Origin: Verrucomicrobiota bacterium | GTDB taxonomy: Bacteria; Verrucomicrobiota; Verrucomicrobiia; Limisphaerales; SIBE01 | NCBI GenBank assembly: GCA_016209525.1 | Contig: JACQWK010000631.1 | Span: forward strand, 1 to 50,222 | Direction of reading: 5' to 3' | Length of the DNA stretch: 50,222 bases | In this document: one piece after another, positions 42,834 to 50,222 of the stretch | Layout: every line of letters begins with the position of its first letter | How positions within the stretch are numbered: the stretch's first letter is position 1 | Notes under the pieces: generated by a model | Database searches by the model: none | Told to the model about the DNA's origin: nothing | What the model saw: only the letters and a program-made list of their open reading frames with translations | Translations under genes and position numbers: made by a program

Positions 42834-43874
42834 TCACCCGCGCATCAAGTGTTCCAGCACCATTTGGTCGAGCGCTTGGTAATTGCGGTCGGAGATGAGT
42901 TGCTGGGCTTGCTTTTCGTTGAACGTCCGCGCTTTTCGGACGAGCTGCAGAAAGGTCCGGCGGCTGTTGACCAGATGATCGAGCCAATGCTCCTTCTTGG
43001 TCGTTCGGAATGGGTGAACGTCGAAGCACACGTATTCACCTCGTTTCCCGTAACCATTCCGTTCGAGGGCGCGCACTTGGTTGAAGGCAACCCGGAGATT
43101 ATTGCTTCCAAACGGCTTGTCCTGGTCGAACTTCAGTCCGTTTTGATCGTTCAAATGGAGGGACCAGAGTTTTCCAAAGGCGCACGCGAAATCAATCTCG
43201 TCGGCGGGATCCAGACCGGCCAGCAGAGCGTGCGCGGATTCAATCAGGCAGCCGACGCGTTTGGGATCGCCGGTAAGCTGCGCGACCGCCAGGGCGTGGC
43301 CGATGGTCGGGATGTAAGCGATGTCCATCGGCTCGTTCGGCTTGGGCTCGATGGAAATTCGGACTTTCTTGTCGTGACCGAGCATCTTGTCGATCGCTGC
43401 GACCAACAGTTCGACGCTGCGCCGGCCGTTTTTCGATTCACGGAGATAACTCCCCTCCCGGGCGAGCCACAACACGATGAGATCGGTGTCGAGGCAGTTT
43501 GCGATGTCGATGCACCGGAGCGAACGGTCGATGGCATACTTGCGGCACTTAGGATCGTTGCTCGTGTAAGCGCCGTCGATGGTCATGGGACTGAACCAAA
43601 GGCGCGGCGCGACCATTTCGGCAGCCACGCCCAGATCGTCCAGCCGCTTCTTCAGTTCTTTGGCTTCTTTGCGGATTTGCTGGCCGGATTTGTTGTCGAT
43701 ATCCGGCACGGCGTCATCGTCGTGGAACATCATGGCGTCGAAACCGAGTCGCTTCAGTTTCGCGAGCTTCCAGTCAAAAGTCTGTGGTGGTCGAGTGGGG
43801 GGACCGTAAGGATCGCCGCCTTCGCTGATGTTCCAGGGACCGAAGCAAAACTTGTAGGTGTGTTTTGTAGCCAT
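42834..43874 (-). CDS. Xylose-isomerase-like TIM barrel enzyme
   Basis: A 346-residue cytoplasmic protein related to class I xylose isomerase. FHDDD (H51-D54) matches the catalytic His-Asp region, and ISIEPKPNEP (about 174-182) has the metal-ligand Glu and the catalytic Lys. CLIESAHALLAGLDPADEID near 210-229 corresponds to the GHEQMAG block, and SLHLNDQNG near 240-248 to the metal-binding HIDLN loop. At 346 residues it is about 40 shorter than true class I enzymes, mostly at the C-terminus, where the domain that wraps the partner subunit should be. It may act as an isomerase on a different sugar. The start at ATG 43874 (MATKHTYKFCFGPW) is good. Confidence 0.82.
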   Translation of the reverse strand: MATKHTYKFCFGPWNISEGGDPYGPPTRPPQTFDWKLAKLKRLGFDAMMFHDDDAVPDIDNKSGQQIRKEAKELKKRLDDLGVAAEMVAPRLWFSPMTIDGAYTSNDPKCRKYAIDRSLRCIDIANCLDTDLIVLWLAREGSYLRESKNGRRSVELLVAAIDKMLGHDKKVRISIEPKPNEPMDIAYIPTIGHALAVAQLTGDPKRVGCLIESAHALLAGLDPADEIDFACAFGKLWSLHLNDQNGLKFDQDKPFGSNNLRVAFNQVRALERNGYGKRGEYVCFDVHPFRTTKKEHWLDHLVNSRRTFLQLVRKARTFNEKQAQQLISDRNYQALDQMVLEHLMRG

Positions 43875-44017
43875 AGCAGTAGGGGGCGAATCCTAGTGCG
43901 AAGGCTGCCCAATGGCTACGTTTTTATTGCCTTTGACGCGCCTAAAATTGACTTGGACGGTCCAAATATTATCGTGCCATTTGGGAATCGCGCCCTTATT
44001 TTGCCCGGCGCATTTTT

Positions 44018-45268
44018 ATGGCGACAGTCAGACCATTTCGGGCATTGCGGCCTCGAGCGGATTTGGCCGCGCGAATCTGCGAGCTTCCCTATGATGTCAT
44101 GACATCGGAGGAAGCTCGTCAGATCGCGGCGGGGAATGCCTCGAGCTTTCTCCACGTGAGCAAGCCGGAAATCGATCTGCCGCCCGAGACCGATCCATAC
44201 GACCCGCGCGTTTACGAGAAGGGCAAGGAGAATTTTTCTCAACTGATCCGCGAAGGCAGCTTGAAGCTCGAATCACAACCTCGGTTCTACCTCTATCGCC
44301 AAATCATGGGGAAACACTCCCAGACTGGGCTGGTGGCGGCGGCGAGTTGCGAGGACTTTATCCGCAATGCGATTAAGAAACACGAACTCACTCGCCCGGA
44401 CAAGGAAGACGATCGGGTTCGTCATATCGAGGCTTTGAACGCTCAGACAGGCCCGGTTTTTCTCGTTTATCCCAGCGATGCTGCGCTTGCCCGGTGCCTG
44501 GCGCAAGAGTCGAAGGAAGCACCGGAGATTGATTTCACCGCCCCGGACGGGGTTCGGCACAGCTCCTGGACCATTGTCGATCCCGGCGACATAAGCTTGA
44601 TCCAGGAGAAGTTCGCCCAGATGCCCGCCCTCTACATTGCGGATGGTCATCATCGAAGCGCCGCGGCTGTGCGCGTTTGGCGGAAGCGCGAGGGAGCGGG
44701 CAGCAGCGGAAGTTTCCTCAGTGTTCTCTTCCCGCACGATCAGGTGCAAATCCTCCCTTACAACCGTGCGCTCAGCGACCTGAACGGTTTGTCGCCCGCA
44801 GAGGCTCTGGAAAAGCTCGGCGGCATATTTGAGATACGAAAAGCCGGCGCTGCCTCGCTCGCGCGGAAGAACGAGATGGGATTCTACCTGGAGAAGCAAT
44901 GGTACACACTTTCGTTCCGGCCGCGGTTTGCCGTCACGACCGATCCCGTCGAGAGATTGGATGTGACGCTTTTGCAGAAACACGCGCTGGAGCCACTGTT
45001 CGGCATCGATGATCCACGCACCAGCAAACGCATCCGGTTTGTCGGGGGAATCCGCGGGCCCGGAGAGCTGGAAAGGCTCGTGGACCGCGGGGAATGCGCC
45101 TGCGCATTTTCGATGTTCCCGACGAGCATCGAGGATCTCATGACCATCGCGGACGCAGGCGGGATCATGCCGCCGAAGAGCACGTGGTTTGAGCCCAAGC
45201 TCAGGGATGGAATGTTTTGCCACCTGATCGAGCCATCTCCTCCCGGCAAGGCCGGAGAGTTCAAATGA
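44018..45268 (+). CDS. DUF1015 family protein
   Basis: A 416-residue cytoplasmic protein. VRPFRALRPRADLAARICEL with PYDVMTSEEAR at the start, FLHVSKPEIDLP, FYLYRQ, GLVAAASCEDFIRNAIKKHE and the block YIADGHHRSAAAVRVWRK (about 207-224) are the signature of DUF1015. The GHHR motif suggests a nucleotide or metal site. The family is widespread and uncharacterised, often next to serine or glycolate metabolism genes; here the neighbours are a sugar-isomerase-like gene (divergent) and a CDF transporter (same strand, 76 bases on). Confidence 0.92.
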   Translation: MATVRPFRALRPRADLAARICELPYDVMTSEEARQIAAGNASSFLHVSKPEIDLPPETDPYDPRVYEKGKENFSQLIREGSLKLESQPRFYLYRQIMGKHSQTGLVAAASCEDFIRNAIKKHELTRPDKEDDRVRHIEALNAQTGPVFLVYPSDAALARCLAQESKEAPEIDFTAPDGVRHSSWTIVDPGDISLIQEKFAQMPALYIADGHHRSAAAVRVWRKREGAGSSGSFLSVLFPHDQVQILPYNRALSDLNGLSPAEALEKLGGIFEIRKAGAASLARKNEMGFYLEKQWYTLSFRPRFAVTTDPVERLDVTLLQKHALEPLFGIDDPRTSKRIRFVGGIRGPGELERLVDRGECACAFSMFPTSIEDLMTIADAGGIMPPKSTWFEPKLRDGMFCHLIEPSPPGKAGEFK

Positions 45269-45344
45269 TGAGTAGCGCGAGGTCATCCGGAACTACAGAA
45301 GGTTGCAGGAACTTCGACCAGACCGGCCGGTTGCAAAACAAGCT

Positions 45345-46220
45345 ATGAGAAGCCGGCTCGACAGGGGGCTGCGGGCGACTTTTCTGGGGTTAGCCGTCAA
45401 CACCTTGTTGGCTGCGACCAAATTGGCCGCGGGGCTCCTGGGACATTCCCATGCGCTCATTGCCGACGGAGTGGAGTCGTTTGCCGATCTGTTCAGTTCG
45501 TTGGTGGTGTGGCGAGGCTTGGTCATTTCCGCTCAACCGGCCGACGCCGATCATCCCTACGGGCATGGCAAGGCCGAACCGATCGCGGCAGCGGTTGTAG
45601 CCACGATGCTGCTCTTGGCGGCCGTCTGGATTGCCGTGACGGCGGCTCGGGAAACGTTGGTTCCGCATCTGGCTCCGGCGCCGTTCACCCTGGCGGTACT
45701 CCTGCTGGTCGTGTTGGTCAAAGATGCCTTGTTTCGTTACGTGCTGCGGGAGGCTCGTTCCGTCAAGAGTTCTGCGATCCACAGCGACGCCTGGCATCAC
45801 CGGAGCGACGCCATCACTTCGATCGCTGCAGCCATCGGCATCAGCATCTCGTTGATCGGCGGACCCGGATACGAATCCGCCGACGATATCGCGGCCATCA
45901 CCGCCGCTGGAATTATCGCCTGGAACGGCTGGCGCCTGCTGCGGCCGGCCATGGATGAGTTGATGGACGCATCGCCCGACCGGGCCCTCAGCGAGGACAT
46001 TCGGCTGCTCGCTCTTGGTGTGCCGGGCGCAACCGCGGTGGAGAAGTGTCTGGTTCGGAAAATGGGCTACTATCACTTCGTCGATCTGCATTTGGAGGTC
46101 GATCCTGAGATGACCGTGAGGCAGGCCCACGAAGTCGCGCATCAGGTCAAGGATTGCATTCGCAAAGAACTGCCGATGGTCTATGATGTGTTGGTCCACA
46201 TCGAGCCCAGCCGCAAATAA
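45345..46220 (+). CDS. Cation diffusion facilitator (CDF) transporter
   Basis: A 291-residue inner-membrane protein exporting divalent metals such as zinc, iron or manganese. Six membrane segments are suggested ([60 protein letters not shown] and others). [11 protein letters not shown] holds the first metal-site Asp, HPYGHGKAE the conserved loop, and [10 protein letters not shown] the HxxxD of the second site. The C-terminal cytoplasmic domain (about 205-291) ends [20 protein letters not shown]. The ORF-track start at 45303 is TTG; ATG 45345 ([11 protein letters not shown]) is preferred. It is 44 bases upstream of argG on the same strand. Confidence 0.92.
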   Translation: MRSRLDRGLRATFLGLAVNTLLAATKLAAGLLGHSHALIADGVESFADLFSSLVVWRGLVISAQPADADHPYGHGKAEPIAAAVVATMLLLAAVWIAVTAARETLVPHLAPAPFTLAVLLLVVLVKDALFRYVLREARSVKSSAIHSDAWHHRSDAITSIAAAIGISISLIGGPGYESADDIAAITAAGIIAWNGWRLLRPAMDELMDASPDRALSEDIRLLALGVPGATAVEKCLVRKMGYYHFVDLHLEVDPEMTVRQAHEVAHQVKDCIRKELPMVYDVLVHIEPSRK

Positions 46221-46264
46221 TCTTCTTTTCTATTCGGTGGGATTGCCGTTTATTCCCTCCCGCG

Positions 46265-47500
46265 ATGAAAGTTGTTTTAGCGTATTCCGGCGGCCTCGAT
46301 ACTTCGGTGATCCTTTCCTGGATCAAGGAAAAATACGGCGCGGAGATGATTGCCTTCTGCGCCGACATCGGCCAGGGGGAGGAACTCAAAGGTCTGGAGA
46401 AAAAGGCGTCGAAAACCGGCGCGTCCAAGGTGTACATCGAAGATCTCCAGGAGGAGTTCGCTCGCGATTTCATTTTCCCCATGGTCCGGGCCGGCGCCGT
46501 CTATGAAAACCAATATTTCTTGGGCACCAGCATCGCCCGCCCGCTCATCGCCAAGCGCATGGTGGAGATTGCGCGCGCGGAGAAGGCGGATTGCGTCGCC
46601 CACGGAGCGACCGGCAAAGGAAACGACCAAGTCCGCTTCGAATTGACGGCCGCCTCGCTGGCGCCGGAACTGAAGGTCATCGCCCCGTGGCGGGATGCGA
46701 CCTTTCGAGATCAGTTCCCTGGGCGCGCCGAAATGATCCGGTATTGCGAAGCCAAGAGAATCCAGGTTCAAGCCACCGCCAAGAAACCTTATTCGATGGA
46801 CCGGAATCTCCTGCACATCTCGTTCGAGGCAGGAATTCTCGAGGATCCCTGGCTCGATGCCTCGGCGCCGGAGCACAAGGAAATGTACAAACTGAGCGTT
46901 TCGCCGGAGGAAGCGCCAGACAAACCGGAGTACCTCACGCTGGATTTCGAGCGTGGCGATGGCATGGCCATCAACGGGCGGCGCCTCAATCCTCTGGGCG
47001 TCCTGAAGACCTTGAACCGTCTCGGAGGCAAGCATGGCATCGGCCGGGTTGACTTAGTGGAGAACCGCTACGTGGGAATGAAATCTCGCGGAGTGTACGA
47101 AACTCCCGGCGGCGCCATCCTGCATTTCGCCCATCGGCAAATGGAATCCCTCACCATGGACCGCGAAGTCATGCACTTGCGGGATTCGCTCATTCCCAAG
47201 TACGCCGAACTGGTCTATTACGGCTATTGGTTTTCACCGGAGCGATTGGCGTTGCAGGCGCTGGTCAATGACAGCCAAAAGAACGTGACAGGCACCGTGC
47301 GGCTCAAGCTTTACAAGGGGAATATCATCACGGCGGGGCGCAAATCGCCGGTGAGCCTGTACAGCCCGAGCATCGCGACCATGGAAGCCGATCCTACGAA
47401 GTCTTACAATCAAGACGATGCCACAGGTTTCATCCGCCTGAACGCGCTCCGATTGAAAGTTGCCGCCCAACTGAATGCATCGAAAGGTGACAAGCGTTAA
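46265..47500 (+). CDS. argG: Argininosuccinate synthase
   Basis: Joins citrulline and aspartate using ATP in the arginine pathway. The pyrophosphatase-type loop AYSGGLDTS lies at 6-14, [13 protein letters not shown] at about 114-126 and [20 protein letters not shown] at about 178-197. All are family signatures, and 411 residues is the normal length. FDxxR-type TFRDQFPGR is present. The ATG at 46265 fits well. The gene is separated from argH by 37 kb, so the pathway is not an operon here. Confidence 0.97.
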   Translation: MKVVLAYSGGLDTSVILSWIKEKYGAEMIAFCADIGQGEELKGLEKKASKTGASKVYIEDLQEEFARDFIFPMVRAGAVYENQYFLGTSIARPLIAKRMVEIARAEKADCVAHGATGKGNDQVRFELTAASLAPELKVIAPWRDATFRDQFPGRAEMIRYCEAKRIQVQATAKKPYSMDRNLLHISFEAGILEDPWLDASAPEHKEMYKLSVSPEEAPDKPEYLTLDFERGDGMAINGRRLNPLGVLKTLNRLGGKHGIGRVDLVENRYVGMKSRGVYETPGGAILHFAHRQMESLTMDREVMHLRDSLIPKYAELVYYGYWFSPERLALQALVNDSQKNVTGTVRLKLYKGNIITAGRKSPVSLYSPSIATMEADPTKSYNQDDATGFIRLNALRLKVAAQLNASKGDKR

Positions 47501-47525
47501 GCCGGCAAGTCCTCGGTCGTGCCGG

Positions 47526-47555
47526 GCGTAGCACAGATTTTAAATCTGCACTACC
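47526..47555. repeat. Family B palindrome, single copy
   Basis: GCGTAGCACAGATTTTAAATCTGCACTACCC contains the palindrome CAGATTTTAAATCTG, related to CAGATTTTCAATCTG at 7534-7650 and with the same GTAGC flank. It lies 25 bases after argG and could serve as a weak terminator hairpin. Confidence 0.6.
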
Positions 47556-47663
47556 CAGGAGGCGTTTCAAATCCGTGCAAGACCGACCCATTGCGCGCCG
47601 CCAGATTAGGCTGGAAACCGCCAGGCCGAATTGGTTATGCTCCGGTTAGCAACCGCCCTTCAT

Positions 47664-48056
47664 ATGGACAGCACGACCCAATTCGAACTGATGGACCTTT
47701 TCCGCAGCCCTGACTTCTATATCCCGTACAAAGCCGGCACGACGGTCTTTAGGGAGGACGAGCCCGGCGAAGTCATGTACGTCATCGTCGAAGGAGAAGT
47801 GGAGCTTTTCATCCGCGGCAATTCAATTCGCACTTTTGGACGCGGAGAGGTCATCGGTGAAATGGCGCTGATCAGCGACAAACCCAGAGTGGGCACGGTC
47901 GTCGCGCGGACCGACTGCAAGCTGGCGCCGATTAACAAGAAGCGCTTCCTCCTGCTGGTGCAGCAGTCTCCGCAGTTTTCGCTGCACATGCTGGAGACAA
48001 TGGCAGACCGCATCCGGTGGATCGACTCGTTGATTCAGCCGGCACCTCCCCAGTGA
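47664..48056 (+). CDS. Cyclic nucleotide-binding domain protein
   Basis: A 130-residue protein consisting of one cNMP-binding beta-barrel: FYIPYKAGTTVFREDEPGEV, MYVIVEGEVELFIRG, FGRGEVIGEMALISDKPRVG and TVVARTDCKLAPINKKRFLL. The phosphate-binding cassette GEMALISDKPRVGTV has E and R in the usual places (E-M-A-L...R). There is no DNA-binding helix-turn-helix, so it is not a full Crp protein. The start is ATG 47664; TTG 47631 and ATG 47637 are alternatives without a clear ribosome site. It may regulate a partner by direct contact. Confidence 0.87.
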   Translation: MDSTTQFELMDLFRSPDFYIPYKAGTTVFREDEPGEVMYVIVEGEVELFIRGNSIRTFGRGEVIGEMALISDKPRVGTVVARTDCKLAPINKKRFLLLVQQSPQFSLHMLETMADRIRWIDSLIQPAPPQ

Positions 48057-48263
48057 CTCCACGCTGCGTTCCTGGCGCCTTTCGGATTTCGAGGTTCTTC
48101 GCGGACCGGAATAATTCCTCCCCTCGCGCGAGGCGTCGGTCTTTGTTCCTACCGCGCCGTAGAACTTCTTCATAGTGGTGCGCGATTGCGAGTTGGGTGT
48201 CGTGCGATTAGCCTGTGGCTCGCGATGTTGCCGAATCAAAATGGAAGCGAATGGAAAACGATT

Positions 48264-49031
48264 ATGCGCCGGTCCAAAATATCCCGCAGGCCCGCGTTTA
48301 CGCTGATCGAATTGCTGGTGGTCATTGCGATCATTGCGATTCTGGCGGGGATGCTTTTGCCGGCGGTCAGTCGAGCCAAAGACAAAGCCAGAACGACCAA
48401 GTGTTTCAGCAACCTGAAGAATCTTGGGCTCGCCACTCAGATGTACGCCATGGATCACAATGATTTCGTCCCTGGGGACATCTTTGCGGACGGCTACTTC
48501 TTCGCCAATCTCTTGGCGCCGTATGTGGCTGGACCGACTCTCGACACCCGAAGGATCAGGGACCCGAATTATGTTCACGATCTCGTCAGGCAGATTCCGG
48601 TTTATCAATGCCCCTCGGTCCGCCCTCGGCCCAATCAACGAGACCCATTCTTCCTCCACTACACCATCAACACGATCAACTTTGAACGCTTCCGCGCGAC
48701 CCGTCAGTACGACACCGCGCCCTACCAAAAGGTCACCGGAGTGCCGGGCAGCGCCACGGAGCTGGCGTACATCTTCGAAGTGAACACCGAGGGAGCCCTG
48801 AATCCGCGCGACTATGGCGGTTGGAATGTGTGGGACCAATCTCACACGACTTTTTCGCCGTCGGGGCGCACCAACTCCCAGCCGCGGATGATCCATGCTC
48901 GCGACAAACGCCACTTGGGCCGCACCTCCCTCGTTTTTCTCGACGGCCATACCGACGTGCGCCGGCTGGCGACCAACGGGCTGCCGTTCAGACTGTTCAA
49001 TCCGCTCGTGGACGAGCCGATCCGCCGTTAG
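48264..49031 (+). CDS. Prepilin-like (type II secretion pseudopilin-like) protein 2
   Basis: A 255-residue protein. [21 protein letters not shown] is a nearly perfect prepilin signal except for Ala in place of Gly at the cleavage site, as in the protein at 41969. [20 protein letters not shown] follows (the usual N-L-K-x-L-G-L-A-x-x-M-Y-A-x-D-x-x-D block), and near the end [15 protein letters not shown] is the VDGH-type motif. No pilus assembly genes are nearby. The start is ATG 48264 ([11 protein letters not shown]); the ORF-track start at 48186 is TTG and too early. The 200 bases upstream hold no gene that I recognise. Confidence 0.85.
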   Translation: MRRSKISRRPAFTLIELLVVIAIIAILAGMLLPAVSRAKDKARTTKCFSNLKNLGLATQMYAMDHNDFVPGDIFADGYFFANLLAPYVAGPTLDTRRIRDPNYVHDLVRQIPVYQCPSVRPRPNQRDPFFLHYTINTINFERFRATRQYDTAPYQKVTGVPGSATELAYIFEVNTEGALNPRDYGGWNVWDQSHTTFSPSGRTNSQPRMIHARDKRHLGRTSLVFLDGHTDVRRLATNGLPFRLFNPLVDEPIRR

Positions 49032-49152
49032 CAGCCGGATAGATTATTCAGAGGGTTTTCCCACAGCTCACGCCGCGGGCTACATTCTGGTCGCCCCTGC
49101 GTGGCTTGATTTCGAATTGTCAGCGCTCGGTGCTTCAGGCTAAGTTGCGGCC

Positions 49153-49776
49153 ATGGCTGAAGCCACAACTGCGGCACCGACCAAGCCCAAACGAGGGATT
49201 ATGTTTTATCTGATGCTGCTTGGAATTCTCGCGGTTGCAGGGGGCGGAGGATGGTTCGGCTTCAATTATTTCACCAAGAAGAAAACGGCCGTCAAGGCGG
49301 CCGTCAAAACCAAGGACCAGAAGGAGGGAGCGCCTTCTCGCGGAGCTCCGAAACGGCTGCCCGTGCCCTTGGCGGACGGACTGATCGTGTATCTCCCCGG
49401 AAAACCGAGGGACGGAATCCCGCCCCGCGCCGTGACGACCAATGCCTTCAAAGTAAACAGCACGAAGCCGAACCAGATCTATATTACCTTCGCTGACCCA
49501 GGAAAAAAGAAGCGTTACGGGGTCGCGCAGCTCTATCTGGCTGCAGACAACACAGACGCTTTGGTACGGAAGATTAACGAGCAATTCAACGTGGAGGAGC
49601 AGAAGTCGGTTCTGTTCGAAAGCGTCACCAATCTGCTCTCGGCGAAGCTGCACCGGGACACGAAGGTGCCTGGGTTCCGAAAAATCCTGCGCTCGGAAAT
49701 CATTGGCCTGGTCAACCGCCTTTTCGAAACGAATCTGGTGCAAGAAGTCATCATCCCGGAGTTTATTACCCAATGA
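49153..49776 (+). CDS. FliL-like single-pass membrane protein
   Basis: A 207-residue protein: a cytoplasmic N-terminus, one membrane segment (about 17-39, MFYLMLLGILAVAGGGGWFG), a Lys-rich linker and a periplasmic domain of about 140 residues. The end follows the FliL pattern: SVLFESVTNLLSAKLHRDTK, GFRKILRSEIIGLVNRLF and VQEVIIPEFITQ, where FliL proteins have LRDxLLxLLSSKT...LKxEIxxxIN...VxxVYFTxFVxQ. No flagellar gene is in the window. FliL-like proteins outside flagellar clusters occur in stomatin-type complexes, but no partner is seen. The family call is moderate. Confidence 0.65.
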   Translation: MAEATTAAPTKPKRGIMFYLMLLGILAVAGGGGWFGFNYFTKKKTAVKAAVKTKDQKEGAPSRGAPKRLPVPLADGLIVYLPGKPRDGIPPRAVTTNAFKVNSTKPNQIYITFADPGKKKRYGVAQLYLAADNTDALVRKINEQFNVEEQKSVLFESVTNLLSAKLHRDTKVPGFRKILRSEIIGLVNRLFETNLVQEVIIPEFITQ

Positions 49777-49825
49777 AGCTGAATTGCATCCGGCTCCTTT
49801 TCGTCGGATTCTTTCAAGACAGAGC

Positions 49826-50222
49826 ATGAGCTCAATCCAACACTCGGCGTTCGACGTTGGCTCGCCACGGTGTCAATTCCTGTCGCGGCGGCAGTTTCTC
49901 GCCCGCAATGCCATGGGTCTCGGGAGCGTCGCCCTGGCGTGGCTGCTTCAAGAAGAAAACCTCCTCGCCACTCCGGCCAGCGTGCCCCGTTCAAACCAGT
50001 CCTTCGATCTGAAACCGAAGCCGACACACTTCGCCCCGCGTGCGAACGCCATGATCTCGCTCTTCATGCATGGCGGTCCGAGCCACATCGACCTTCTCGA
50101 TCCCAAGCCTGAGCTCACGAAACGAAGCGGTGAAGATTACCCGGGCGAAATCTAATTCACGTTTATCGACCGCGCCTCCAAGAAGCTCTTCGGCAGCCCG
50201 TGGTAATTCCAGAAGTATGGAC
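49826..50222 (+). pseudogene. DUF1501 protein gene interrupted by two in-frame TAA codons
   Basis: Starts at ATG 49826. A Tat-type signal (FLSRRQFLARNAMGLGSVAL) is followed by RANAMISLFMHGGPSHIDLL and DPKPELTKRSGEDYPGEI, the usual start of DUF1501 proteins. The frame stops at TAA 50153-50155, yet the same frame continues FTFIDRASKKLFGSPW, a second TAA (50204-50206), then FQKYG, which are the next expected residues (family consensus has Lys before each Phe, as in SPWKFQKYG). Both stops sit in TAATTC where AAATTC is expected. The rest of the gene lies beyond the window, so it cannot be told whether the downstream part is intact. Confidence 0.75.

Noticed and set aside
43953-43965. TTGGACGGTCCAA, a perfect short inverted repeat with a nearby TTGACT, upstream of the DUF1015 gene
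   Set aside because: It could be an operator, but six-base arms occur by chance at this frequency and the spacing to a -10 box is wrong.
49826-50222. General reassignment of TAA in this organism
   Set aside because: Several intact genes in the window, such as argH and the FHA gene, end properly at TAA, so a genome-wide recoding is not supported.

Overview
The window looks like chromosomal DNA from a Gram-negative, GC-rich member of the Verrucomicrobiota, probably near Pedosphaera/Limisphaerales. The evidence is indirect. It carries planctomycete/verrucomicrobial secreted families (CxPxR sulfatase, a DUF1549/DUF1553 protein with a CX4CH motif, a Tat-type DUF1501 protein, a ceramidase-like hydrolase, PA14 and lamin-tail proteins, prepilin-like proteins). 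It also has a heptose-phosphate adenylyltransferase and an AsmA-like protein, and its intergenic spaces are full of palindromic repeats. No phage, integrase, transposase, CRISPR, rRNA or tRNA gene was found.

Layout. 1-7.4 kb: sulfatase; an orphan antitoxin-like gene with a stub of its partner; a Gfo/Idh oxidoreductase overlapping a ceramidase-like gene; and, on the minus strand, a PA14 protein with two near-identical domains. 7.4-11 kb: repeat-rich spacer, argH, and a secreted PQQ-type propeller. 11-14.2 kb: minus-strand operon of bifunctional-nuclease-like gene, holA and STAS gene, then a plus-strand heptose-phosphate adenylyltransferase. 14.1-17.6 kb: overlapping minus-strand pair of a redoxin-like secreted protein and a DUF1549/DUF1553 protein. 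18-20 kb: serine hydrolase. 20.2-28.3 kb: five-gene minus-strand operon of ABC ATPase, permease, GldG-like, DUF4340 and AsmA-like proteins. 28.5-31.5 kb: HtrA-type protease divergent from a DUF2851 gene that seems to start with ATT. 31.5-34.4 kb: feoA-feoA-feoB-Cys-rich ferrous iron operon. 34.4-38.9 kb: Uma2-like protein, small secreted helical protein, EamA transporter, glycyl-tRNA synthetase, FHA protein. 39-43.9 kb: repeat cluster, lamin-tail/Ig protein, prepilin-like protein, MITE-like element, xylose-isomerase-like enzyme. 44-50.2 kb: DUF1015, CDF transporter, argG, cyclic-nucleotide-binding domain protein, prepilin-like protein, FliL-like membrane protein, and a DUF1501 gene interrupted by two in-frame TAA codons.

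The strongest unexplained signal is the repeat landscape. At least eight families of palindromic or two-hairpin elements (called A, A', B, C, D, E, F, G here, plus singletons) fill almost every larger gap. Some have entered genes: an imperfect 32-bp inverted repeat lies in frame in the DUF1549 gene, a GGGTTGA heptamer array lies in frame in glycyl-tRNA synthetase, one gene's stop codon lies inside an element, and two genes have false N-terminal extensions created by repeats. The ORF track counts TTG as a start, so several starts were moved to better ATG or GTG codons, as noted per gene.
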